This document shows positions 53,602 to 60,839 of a DNA stretch of 64,000 nt, piece by piece. Positions within the stretch are counted from its first letter, which is position 1; every line of letters begins with the position of its first letter. The notes under the pieces are model-generated. The model ran no database searches and was not told the origin of the DNA. It saw nothing but the letters and a program-made list of their open reading frames with translations. This DNA comes from Flavobacteriaceae bacterium PS02293 (GTDB lineage Bacteria > Bacteroidota > Bacteroidia > Flavobacteriales > Weeksellaceae), in assembly GCA_029960045.1 (NCBI GenBank), contig JASCOV010000004.1, positions 352,427 through 416,426 of the forward strand. The letters run 5' to 3'. The translations under genes and the position numbers were made by a program.

Positions 53602-54054
53602 ATGGATATAAAATTTGAACTTTTACTTGCCGGAAAATTATTATTAGCACTTTTTTTTGGTGCATTAATAGGTTTCGAAAGGGAAACGGCTCACAAAGAT
53701 GCCGGAGTTCGTACTTTTGGCGTTCTGTGTATGGCTTCTTGTCTATTTGTGGCGGTTGCCTCTCATTTAACAGATGACAAATCTGCAATAGCAAGAATGT
53801 TGGCTGCGATACCTGCCGGTTTAGGATTTATCGGAGCAGGACTGGCATTTAAAGATAGTTCCAAAAGTATGCAGGGGCTTACAACATCCACAGCTTTATG
53901 GGCTGCATCGGCAATAGGATCTGCACTTGCGCTGAATATGTTTCTGTTATCATTTTTAGCAACCGTTCTAACCTTGTTTATCTTAAGTATTAACAAATTT
54001 GGCTGGTACAAAAAAATTATAAAATTAGGAAGCCAACCCGATAAAGATATATAA
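53602..54054 (+). CDS. MgtC/SapB-family membrane protein
   Basis: A 150-residue protein with four membrane helices. LLALFFGALIGFERETAHKDAGVRTFGVLCMASCLF carries the conserved MgtC motif. RMLAAIPAGLGFIGAGLAFKDS carries the second one. It lacks the C-terminal ACT-like domain of Salmonella MgtC and is thus a short SapB-type member. The family is linked to Mg2+ starvation survival and ATP synthase control. It is packed between the LtaS-like and P-type ATPase genes. Confidence 0.88.
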   Translation: MDIKFELLLAGKLLLALFFGALIGFERETAHKDAGVRTFGVLCMASCLFVAVASHLTDDKSAIARMLAAIPAGLGFIGAGLAFKDSSKSMQGLTTSTALWAASAIGSALALNMFLLSFLATVLTLFILSINKFGWYKKIIKLGSQPDKDI

Positions 54055-54088
54055 CACGTAACCTTACAATCATTAAATAAATATTATT

Positions 54089-56137
54089 ATGGAACATAAA
54101 CACACCTACGACGAGAATGGTAAGCAATTGTGCTGTACTCCGCAAGAAGGCAAAATCTATAAAAATGCCGGAGCAAAAAAATTAGTTGAAGAAGACGGAG
54201 ACCGCATTCCAAAGAAAAAAAAGGAAGAGCATCAACATTCAGATGATGATGGACATGATCATGGAGAAACTGATAAAACGGCTTTTCAGATGTTCTTGCC
54301 TGCGATTATTTCATTGGTACTTTTATTAATTGGCATTGCACTGGACAATTACATCAAACCGGAATGGTTTAAAGACTGGGTACGAATTGTCTGGTACGGT
54401 GTTGCTTATCTACCGGTAGGTCTACCTGTTTTAAAAGAGGCTTTTGAGAGTATCAAACAAGGTGACGTGTTTTCAGAATTTTTCCTTATGAGCATTGCAA
54501 CAATTGGAGCATTCATTATCGGAGAATTTCCTGAAGGAGTAGCGGTTATGTTGTTCTATGCAGTAGGAGAGGTTTTTCAGACTCTGGCTGTGTCGAGAGC
54601 TAAGACCAATATTAAGGCTCTTTTAGATCAACGTCCTGATGAGGTAACGATTATTGAAAATAATCAGCCTAAAAAAATCAAAGCTGCCGAAGCAAAAATC
54701 GGGGATACTATTCAGCTAAAATCAGGTGAAAAACTGGCATTGGATGGAGAACTGATCTCCGATTCTGCGTCTTTCAATACCGCAGCATTAACTGGAGAGA
54801 GCAAACCTGATTCTAAAAATAAAGGGGAAACAGTTTTAGCCGGAATGATCAATATGAACAGTGTAGCTTTGGTTAAGGTTAATACGGCTTATGAGGACAG
54901 CAAACTCAGCAAGATCCTCGAACTTGTACAGAATGCAACAGCTCAAAAAGCTCCAACTGAACTTTTTATCAGAAAATTTGCGAGAATATATACACCGATC
55001 GTAGTAGCGTTAGCTGTTTTGATTTGCATTGTACCTTATTTCTTTGTTGATGATTATGTTTTCAGAGATTGGTTGTACAGAGCATTGATATTCTTAGTGA
55101 TCTCTTGTCCGTGTGCATTGGTGATCTCTATTCCGCTTGGCTATTTTGGAGGTATCGGAGCCGCGAGCCGCAACGGTATTCTATTTAAAGGAAGCAACTT
55201 TTTGGATAAAATCGCTGAGATTCAGAATGTGGTAATGGATAAAACCGGAACTATGACGGAGGGTGTTTTCAAAGTTCAGGACGTTACCATTGAAGAGGAA
55301 TTTGATAAGGATGAGATTCTCCAATTGGTCAATGTTGTTGAAAGTAAAAGTACCCATCCTGTTGCTACTGCTGTTCATGAGTTTGTAGGAGAAATCAACA
55401 ATTCAATCAATTTAGAGGATACTGAAGAAATTGCAGGGCATGGTCTTAAAGCTAGAGCTAATGGAAAAGAAATCCTGGTTGGTAATTTTAAACTACTGGA
55501 TAAATTCAATATCAGTTATGATGTAGATCCTTCCAAAATTGTATACACGGTCATAGCAATTGCTTATGATGGGAAATTTGCAGGTTTCATTACCATTGCC
55601 GACCGAATCAAGGACGATGCAAAACAAGCAGTTGAAAAACTTCATAGTTTGAATGTAAAAGCGACTATGTTAAGCGGTGATAAAACAACTGTTGTAAAGT
55701 ATGTGGCAGAACAAATTGGTATTGACAATGCTTTTGGAGACCTGCTTCCGGAGGATAAGGTCAACAAGGTAAAAGAAATCAAAGCTAGAAATGAAAGTGT
55801 AGCTTTTGTTGGTGACGGCGTAAATGATGCGCCTGTTGTAGCATTAAGTGATGTTGGAATAGCAATGGGTGGACTTGGTAGCGATGCAACCATCGAAACT
55901 GCCGATGTTGTGATCCAGGACGATAAACCATCAAAAATACCTATGGCAATCAATATTGGGAAGAAGACCAAAAGAATTGTGTGGCAGAATATCATTCTTG
56001 CCTTTGTCGTAAAAGCTATCGTACTTGTACTCGGAGCTGGTGGCCTTGCTACGATGTGGGAAGCAGTATTCGCTGATGTGGGAGTTGCTTTGATAGCAAT
56101 ACTGAATGCAGTTAGAATTCAAAGAATGAAATTTTAA
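54089..56137 (+). CDS. Heavy-metal translocating P1B-type ATPase (ZntA/CadA-like)
   Basis: A 682-residue pump. Instead of an HMA domain it has a soluble N-terminus with a CC pair (C15-C16) and a His/Asp-rich stretch at about 48-60 (HQHSDDDGHDHG). Eight helices follow, with the metal-site CPC at 340-342 (SCPCALVISIP), phospho-acceptor D384 (DKTGTMTEG), TGES in the actuator, the HP motif near STHPVATA, and GDGVNDAPV. The C-terminal helix region VFADVGVALIAILNAVR holds the aspartate typical of Zn/Cd/Pb (P1B-2) pumps. It completes a three-level efflux set with the CDF and RND systems. Confidence 0.94.
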   Translation: MEHKHTYDENGKQLCCTPQEGKIYKNAGAKKLVEEDGDRIPKKKKEEHQHSDDDGHDHGETDKTAFQMFLPAIISLVLLLIGIALDNYIKPEWFKDWVRIVWYGVAYLPVGLPVLKEAFESIKQGDVFSEFFLMSIATIGAFIIGEFPEGVAVMLFYAVGEVFQTLAVSRAKTNIKALLDQRPDEVTIIENNQPKKIKAAEAKIGDTIQLKSGEKLALDGELISDSASFNTAALTGESKPDSKNKGETVLAGMINMNSVALVKVNTAYEDSKLSKILELVQNATAQKAPTELFIRKFARIYTPIVVALAVLICIVPYFFVDDYVFRDWLYRALIFLVISCPCALVISIPLGYFGGIGAASRNGILFKGSNFLDKIAEIQNVVMDKTGTMTEGVFKVQDVTIEEEFDKDEILQLVNVVESKSTHPVATAVHEFVGEINNSINLEDTEEIAGHGLKARANGKEILVGNFKLLDKFNISYDVDPSKIVYTVIAIAYDGKFAGFITIADRIKDDAKQAVEKLHSLNVKATMLSGDKTTVVKYVAEQIGIDNAFGDLLPEDKVNKVKEIKARNESVAFVGDGVNDAPVVALSDVGIAMGGLGSDATIETADVVIQDDKPSKIPMAINIGKKTKRIVWQNIILAFVVKAIVLVLGAGGLATMWEAVFADVGVALIAILNAVRIQRMKF

Positions 56138-56218
56138 AAGAGCAAAATGTAGTGTTCTGTCTCGTTAGAATATTACATTTCTAAGAAAGATTTTTCTCAA
56201 GTCATATCAATAGATTGA

Positions 56219-56239
56219 GTTCCCATACTTTATGGGAAC
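56219..56239. repeat. Short perfect hairpin after the P-type ATPase gene
   Basis: GTTCCCATA pairs with TATGGGAAC around CTT, 82 bases after the ATPase stop. No T-run follows. It could be a terminator without a U-tract or an operator for the PAP2 gene. Confidence 0.5.
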
Positions 56240-56324
56240 AGGTAACTTACATCAAATGGTATGATATAAAGTTGGAAACTATTAGTATTTGATACGACAT
56301 TAAAAACTTAGAAATATTATTTTT

Positions 56325-57116
56325 ATGTGGACTTCTGTAAAAAAAACTACAATACTGATCATTTTACTCAAATTTTCTGTAAGTATTCATGCTCAGGATA
56401 TTTTGTCTTTGCAAATAGCTTCTCAAAAGGAGTCTTTAATGAAAAGAGGTTATAGCTTAGATTATAAAAAACTTATTGTTCCGGTTAGCTTAATATCTGC
56501 AGGTGCAATTGGTTTTGCAATTCCTGAAATCAAAAAATTTGATTATAATTTAAGAAGGGAAGTAAGCGATCACAGATTAAATAATTCAACATTAGACAAC
56601 TATACTTTATTTGTACCTGTTGCGATCGTTTATGGATTAAACTTAGCGGGTGTTCAAGGTAAAAATAATTTTAAAGATCGCACGATTATTTTTGCAACAT
56701 TGCAAGCTATTTCTTTAGCAATAGTTATTCCTTCTAAATCATTGATAGGAAGGGAGAGGCCTGATCAGTCAAATCATATGTCATTTCCTTCAGGTCATGC
56801 AGCGATCGCATTTTCAAATGCACAGTTTATGTTCAGGGAATATAGGGACAGCAATTATTGGATCAGTCTCTCAGGATATCCGTTTGCCATTTTTACTAGT
56901 GTGTATAGAATAATAAATAATAAGCATTGGGCTACGGATGTACTGTCTGGTGCCGGTATCGGAATTCTTTCCACCGAAATAGCATATTGGTTATATCCTA
57001 AGATCAAAACTTTGTTTAAAAGTGAAAATGAAAAAACATTATCTATGATTTCTCCTTACTTCCAACAGAGTTACCAGCAGAAAAGTTTTGGACTTAATTA
57101 TCAGGTCATTTTTTAA
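56325..57116 (+). CDS. PAP2-superfamily phosphatase
   Basis: A 263-residue exported or membrane phosphatase with a signal-like N-terminus (ILIILLKFSVSIHAQ). The three phosphatase motifs are present: KSLIGRERP (KX6RP type), PSGHA and SVYRIINNKHWATDVLSG (SRX5HX3D type). Family members dephosphorylate lipids such as undecaprenyl pyrophosphate or phosphatidylglycerol phosphate. Together with the LtaS-like gene it suggests envelope lipid or glycan modification by the island. It starts 187 bases after the ATPase gene. Confidence 0.88.
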   Translation: MWTSVKKTTILIILLKFSVSIHAQDILSLQIASQKESLMKRGYSLDYKKLIVPVSLISAGAIGFAIPEIKKFDYNLRREVSDHRLNNSTLDNYTLFVPVAIVYGLNLAGVQGKNNFKDRTIIFATLQAISLAIVIPSKSLIGRERPDQSNHMSFPSGHAAIAFSNAQFMFREYRDSNYWISLSGYPFAIFTSVYRIINNKHWATDVLSGAGIGILSTEIAYWLYPKIKTLFKSENEKTLSMISPYFQQSYQQKSFGLNYQVIF

Positions 57117-57128
57117 AATGTCATTATA

Positions 57129-57314
57129 ATGGGATTTAGAAGAAGATTCAATAGAAGAGTAATAAGGAGGGGGAAACACAGACTTTCTTGGGAAGATATA
57201 TTCTGTTTGATAGTTTTAGTTATTATGTTTCTCTCTATGATAATTTATGGAGTTCACAGGTATCTGCATCCCACTAAACTTCATAATTCCATTCATCATC
57301 ACAGTAAAAAATAA
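57129..57314 (+). CDS. Small single-helix membrane protein, unknown
   Basis: A 61-residue protein: an Arg/Lys-rich N-terminus (RRRFNRRVIRRGKHR), one hydrophobic helix (IFCLIVLVIMFLSMIIYGV) and a His-rich tail (HHHSKK). It starts 12 bases after the PAP2 gene, so it is likely co-expressed. The basic-TM-His layout could place the tail in the periplasm by the positive-inside rule. The His tail could bind metal; this is speculative. No family recognised. Confidence 0.5.
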   Translation: MGFRRRFNRRVIRRGKHRLSWEDIFCLIVLVIMFLSMIIYGVHRYLHPTKLHNSIHHHSKK

Positions 57315-57592
57315 ATCAATCTATTTACTAAAAGGATCAATAGCCAATTATGGACAGATAAATATAATATTTTTTTAGAGTAAAATTTTAATATATCACG
57401 TATTTAAAAGGACATTTAATATTATTTAGGAGAGCAGAAAAGGCAAGACTTATCAGGGTTATATTCGTTTTGATAAGAAGATAGGGGGAATTGTGTTTTC
57501 TTTTAAGAATCCGAAGAAGAAATAAGAGACCGTGAAATGTTTTGGAGAGTTCTGGAGGAAGTGAGTATATAACTTTGATTATAATTTTTAGT

Positions 57593-57622
57593 AACCTGCA
57601 AGGTCAATTGACTTTGCAGGTT
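57593..57622. repeat. Near-perfect 30-base palindrome (AACCTGCAA...TTGCAGGTT)
   Basis: The two 15-base halves match at 14 positions with no loop and are followed by GCTTTG. It could act as a terminator for the upstream small membrane gene transcript or as a protein-binding palindrome. Confidence 0.65.
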
Positions 57623-57670
57623 GCTTTGTTTAAGTTTTAAAAAGTGAATGATTGGTGAAAATTGGGCGGC

Positions 57671-57709
57671 AAAAATGCAATTCCTCCCTGTGGTCGGAAA
57701 TGCATTTTT
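57671..57709. repeat. 14-bp hairpin (AAAAATGCAATTCC stem)
   Basis: AAAAATGCAATTCC (57671-57684) pairs at 13 of 14 positions with 57696-57709 around an 11-base loop (TCCCTGTGGTC). The adjoining GC-rich block and the position in a gene-free part of a mobile island make an oriT, replication or regulatory RNA role possible; none is shown. Confidence 0.6.
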
Positions 57710-57914
57710 GCGAAATTTGGAGCAACCCCATTTCAAAAACATTGCCGGGCTTGGCTTTTATATGTTTTTGAAAAAAGGTTGCAGAATAGTTTATATTTTG
57801 AAATTATACAATAACAATTAAAGTAATATTATATTATTCTTTTTTGATTATGGAAGAAGGTAAGACTTACTTTTGATAGAGTATTTTAGGGTTGCTCTTG
57901 AAACTATTTAATAA

Positions 57915-58910
57915 CTATTTAGTAGTAATATTCCATTCTATTTTTTCCATTCTTTCTTTTAAGAATTTTATAGTATTCAGAACTTCGTTTTCATCAGGCA
58001 GTTGACCATACAATAAGTTGACAAAATCATTTTCGTAAGTTGGTACTAGTTCTTTTTTCCAGATATCATCAATTTTTTTGAAAAAGAGACTTTCATTTGG
58101 ATGATTGCTAAGCCATTCATTATTATTACGAAAACTTTTAACGTCATCTTCAGCAACTTTTAAGAGCATTTTTGTAAAGTCTTCTGATTCGACAAATTCT
58201 ATGAATTCTGGTTGTTGTAATAGTTGGTGAAGATCATATGGATGCCTGATTTTATTTTTAAGATCCTGAATAGGATTCTCTGTATATGAAAATTTGACCA
58301 AACTCATGATTTTTTCACAAATAGTTCTTGAAGGTTCAAGTACATTCATTTCGAATGCTTGTATTCCAAAATTATTTACATTGTCAATTTGGTTATCTTT
58401 TTCTAATACCTCTCCAATAAGGGATTGAATTTTTCTCTTGCTAAAGGGTTCATGATGCCCCAGCCAGCTTGATTCTAATACTATAAAATCTCTAACTTGT
58501 CCAAAGTCTCCTTTGAATAGCTTATTATAGAAATGAGCTGTTTTTCGATTCATTCCCATTTTTTTCGTTATTCCATCAACTTCAATTTCTGGAAGCTCAT
58601 CCTCGATTGCGAGACTTACTGCTTTAAGTTTAGTCTTCAATTTACTGTCTGTCTCATTTTCGTTTCTCAAAACAACCAAATCTATATCTTCCGAGAATCT
58701 TTCTATTAATTTATAGCATTTTGATAATGCTGTACCTCCTTTGAATACCACATCTTTTCCAATAGTATTCTGATGGATTTTATATAGAGCTAATGTAACC
58801 CAGTAATCCTTTTCCACATAAATAGAGCGTATCTTCATTTTATCTGCAGTAAACCGTATGGCTTGTTCAAATAATTTTTTATCTTTATGTAAATTCATAT
58901 GAGATTCCAT
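57915..58910 (-). CDS. AbiEii-type nucleotidyltransferase toxin
   Basis: A 331-residue protein of the AbiEii/AbiGii family. The nucleotidyltransferase core is visible: KGGTALSK at 57-64 and RFSEDIDLVV with the D75-x-D77 metal pair. The later KIMSLVKFSYTENPIQDLKNKIRHPYDLHQL segment is typical of AbiEii. In type IV AbiE systems this protein is a GTP-binding nucleotidyltransferase that stops growth. Its 5' end overlaps the 3' end of the antitoxin gene by 16 bases, so translation is coupled. A second ATG is four codons in. Confidence 0.9.
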   Translation of the reverse strand: MESHMNLHKDKKLFEQAIRFTADKMKIRSIYVEKDYWVTLALYKIHQNTIGKDVVFKGGTALSKCYKLIERFSEDIDLVVLRNENETDSKLKTKLKAVSLAIEDELPEIEVDGITKKMGMNRKTAHFYNKLFKGDFGQVRDFIVLESSWLGHHEPFSKRKIQSLIGEVLEKDNQIDNVNNFGIQAFEMNVLEPSRTICEKIMSLVKFSYTENPIQDLKNKIRHPYDLHQLLQQPEFIEFVESEDFTKMLLKVAEDDVKSFRNNNEWLSNHPNESLFFKKIDDIWKKELVPTYENDFVNLLYGQLPDENEVLNTIKFLKERMEKIEWNITTK

Positions 58911-59632
58911 TTTTTTGATTGTTTTAAAATATTTCCAATTCCCATAAACTTATATTTTGTGATTGGATTCAAGGTTTTAAGAATACTGTCAGAATAGTTT
59001 TCCAACTGGAGTTCATCCAGTAAAGCTCCTAATAGTGATCGGGTAGAGGGCGGGTACTTCTGAACCAGCCTTACCAATTGCTCTATATCTTTCATTTTGT
59101 AATCAGATGCTATAGATAGTAAACGTCCAATTGCTTTCTCGATTGGGGTATCGGGGATTTTTTTAATAAATTTTAAGCAATCCAAGAACTGCAAGTAGGG
59201 GATATTTTCGTTGTTTATAATGTTAGGTTGTTTGATAAAATTAATTATATATCTCTCTCTTCTTAAAAATGGTCTTGTGTTATTTTTTCCAATTTGTATG
59301 GTGTTACTTACTTGAGTCGTAAGTCCCAAAGAGTTATATATGCTATAACCAGTAAGATATCCAGTGATTTTATTATTTTCTTCCAACAGATCTTTTACAA
59401 TTTGATATTGATCTGGAAGTAGCTCACCAAATACAGTTGACTCCGGTTTATAAAATTTCCCCTTTGATATCTTTTTGATCTTACCCTTTTCTACCAATCT
59501 ATTTAAAGCTTTTATAATAGCTTCTTTGTTTTCCACCGATAGGGTAAAGTCCTTATAGGTGAAAATATATCCAGTAGCTAATCTATCAATCTTTACTTTA
59601 ACAATATCAGATGTTTTCATACATGTATACAT
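58895..59632 (-). CDS. AbiEi-type antitoxin / transcriptional autorepressor
   Basis: A 245-residue protein of the DUF6088/AbiEi group. An N-terminal winged-helix segment (ALNRLVEKGKIKKISKGKFYKP) is followed by the AbiEi-like body (ITGYLTGYSIYNSLGLTTQVSNTIQIG). It is upstream of the toxin and overlaps it by 16 bases. AbiEi proteins bind inverted repeats in their promoter; one with arms TGTCCAGTT/AACTGGACA lies just upstream. Two ATGs are possible (59632 and 59620); the promoter box ends five bases before the first one. Confidence 0.87.
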   Translation of the reverse strand: MYTCMKTSDIVKVKIDRLATGYIFTYKDFTLSVENKEAIIKALNRLVEKGKIKKISKGKFYKPESTVFGELLPDQYQIVKDLLEENNKITGYLTGYSIYNSLGLTTQVSNTIQIGKNNTRPFLRRERYIINFIKQPNIINNENIPYLQFLDCLKFIKKIPDTPIEKAIGRLLSIASDYKMKDIEQLVRLVQKYPPSTRSLLGALLDELQLENYSDSILKTLNPITKYKFMGIGNILKQSKKWNLI

Positions 59633-59637
59633 TGAAA

Positions 59638-59681
59638 CAAATATAGCAAAATGTCCAGTTATTTACTAAAAAAACTGGACA
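59638..59681 (-). promoter_or_regulatory. AbiE promoter and candidate AbiEi operator
   Basis: On the minus strand a TATATTTG -7 box covers 59645-59638, five bases before the antitoxin ATG. Upstream, TGTCCAGTT (59652-59660) and AACTGGACA (59673-59681) form a perfect 9-bp inverted repeat with a 12-base spacer across the -33 region. The placement is right for negative autoregulation. Confidence 0.6.
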
Positions 59682-59707
59682 AAATTGATAATTTATTTGG
59701 AGGTTAT

Positions 59708-59759
59708 AGGTAGTCACCGTAGCTTTGCAACATTAGTTGCAAAGCTACGGTGACTACCT
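59708..59759. repeat. 24-bp perfect inverted repeat with 4-base loop
   Basis: Arms 59708-59731 and 59736-59759 are perfectly complementary around ATTA (arm core GTCACCGTAGCTTTGCAAC). It lies between the unknown 199-residue gene and the AbiE promoter. No T-run follows on the minus strand. Its GC content is far above its surroundings. Confidence 0.85.
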
Positions 59760-59768
59760 TATATCTAC

Positions 59769-60368
59769 TTAGTGGGCGATAAATTTTATAGAACTTATTA
59801 CCTCAAAATCTGAAATCTTATAATCATCATAAAAGAAAAGCCCATTAATATATCTCTTTATTGGGTGATATAAATCTTTAGGGAATAATCCATTTTGAAT
59901 GGTCTTATAATCATTAGAAATACTGAAGTATCCTCTAAATTTTCCTCTGCCATGTCTTAAAAAACCAATTCGGGTTAGATATCTTGTTATTTTATGTCTA
60001 TTAAAATTAGGATCTTTATTATTATTGGTAATTAAAAAATAGTCTTTTATATAAAATGTTCTAATATTACTGATTGCATTGCAACTATTATCTTTCCAGG
60101 TTTCTAAAGTAGGTTTCTGTATATACGAAACATCATATAGTTCACATTCTATTTTAATCACATCATTTAGACAAATGAAATAATCACCATCAACTAATAA
60201 AGTTTTTTTGTGTAAGTAAATTCCAAATGCCATTTCGGAAATTTCTTTATCTGTATAATCAAGAATGTTTTTTGATTTTCCATAAAGTTCATAAGCTAAT
60301 CCAGACGATTCAGGATTATTTTTAATTTTATCTAATTTAGATTTAGTTAGAATTTTAATTTCATTCAT
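59769..60368 (-). CDS. Unrecognised 199-residue protein in nuclease/ATPase operon
   Basis: A soluble, Lys/Asn/Tyr-rich protein with no signal peptide or membrane helix. The central part (ITRYLTRIGFLRHGRGKFRGYFSI) is basic and could contact nucleic acid, and the region FGIYLHKKTLLVDGDYFICLNDVIKI is hydrophobic and strand-like. I recognise no family. It begins 38 bases after the small PD-(D/E)XK gene, on the same strand and probably in the same transcript. A very strong palindrome follows its stop. Confidence 0.6.
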   Translation of the reverse strand: MNEIKILTKSKLDKIKNNPESSGLAYELYGKSKNILDYTDKEISEMAFGIYLHKKTLLVDGDYFICLNDVIKIECELYDVSYIQKPTLETWKDNSCNAISNIRTFYIKDYFLITNNNKDPNFNRHKITRYLTRIGFLRHGRGKFRGYFSISNDYKTIQNGLFPKDLYHPIKRYINGLFFYDDYKISDFEVISSIKFIAH

Positions 60369-60406
60369 AATTGCTTTTTAATTCTTTATATATAATTTGT
60401 ACTAAT

Positions 60407-60823
60407 TTATATCTTATCTAAAATGTGCCAATTGTCTTTAAATAATTTTAGTGAACCATAATTAATTGTTTCTCTTTTTGAACCAATACTTGATCCATAA
60501 AATTTTTCTAAGTTTAATAGAATAGATTCACAATCAATGATGTAAAAAGTTGGCTGTTCTCCAATCTTGTTCAAAACGACAAATATGAAATAGTGACCTT
60601 TTAATTTACTTTTGTCTACTGTATATGAATTATGAGAGCGTAGAGTTTTGACTTGTATTTTAAGAGGTTTTAATTCATCCTTAAAAGCTATTAAATCAAC
60701 AGATTTAGCATTGCCAAATGTTAAAGAAACTTGGAAATTTCTTTTTAATAATTCTGCGGCAACGAAAAATTCTCCACTAAGACCAACTTTTTGTTTATCA
60801 AAAATTTCACTTCCTATACTCAT
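60407..60823 (-). CDS. Small PD-(D/E)XK nuclease-like protein
   Basis: A 138-residue protein. GLSGEFFVAAELLKR at about 14-28 supplies the conserved helix glutamate (E18), followed by SVDLIAF (D43) and IQVKT (Q57, K59). This is the E...D...(E/Q)xK pattern of resolvase-like or DUF4365-type PD-(D/E)XK proteins. The frame extends further upstream to 60889 with a hydrophobic lead, but that part overlaps the GHKL gene, so the ATG at 60823 is preferred, 16 bases after the GHKL stop. It probably cuts or binds DNA as partner of the upstream ATPases. Confidence 0.65.
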   Translation of the reverse strand: MSIGSEIFDKQKVGLSGEFFVAAELLKRNFQVSLTFGNAKSVDLIAFKDELKPLKIQVKTLRSHNSYTVDKSKLKGHYFIFVVLNKIGEQPTFYIIDCESILLNLEKFYGSSIGSKRETINYGSLKLFKDNWHILDKI

Positions 60824-60839
60824 TATTATGATAAGTATT

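Larger units (their letters stand above)
57315..57914. other. 600-base gene-free segment with two hairpins
   Basis: No real coding frame was found between the metal cargo and the AbiE genes. It contains two structured elements, listed separately, and a G/C-rich block (GCCGGGCTTGGC at about 57747) that stands out from the AT-rich surroundings. Such blocks occur near transfer or replication regions of Bacteroidetes mobile elements, as far as I recall, so this may be a remnant of a mobilisation region. Confidence 0.45.

Noticed and set aside
57503..57742. 79-codon minus-strand frame in the gene-free segment
   Set aside because: No start context, no domain; it overlaps two hairpins and reads as low-quality sequence.
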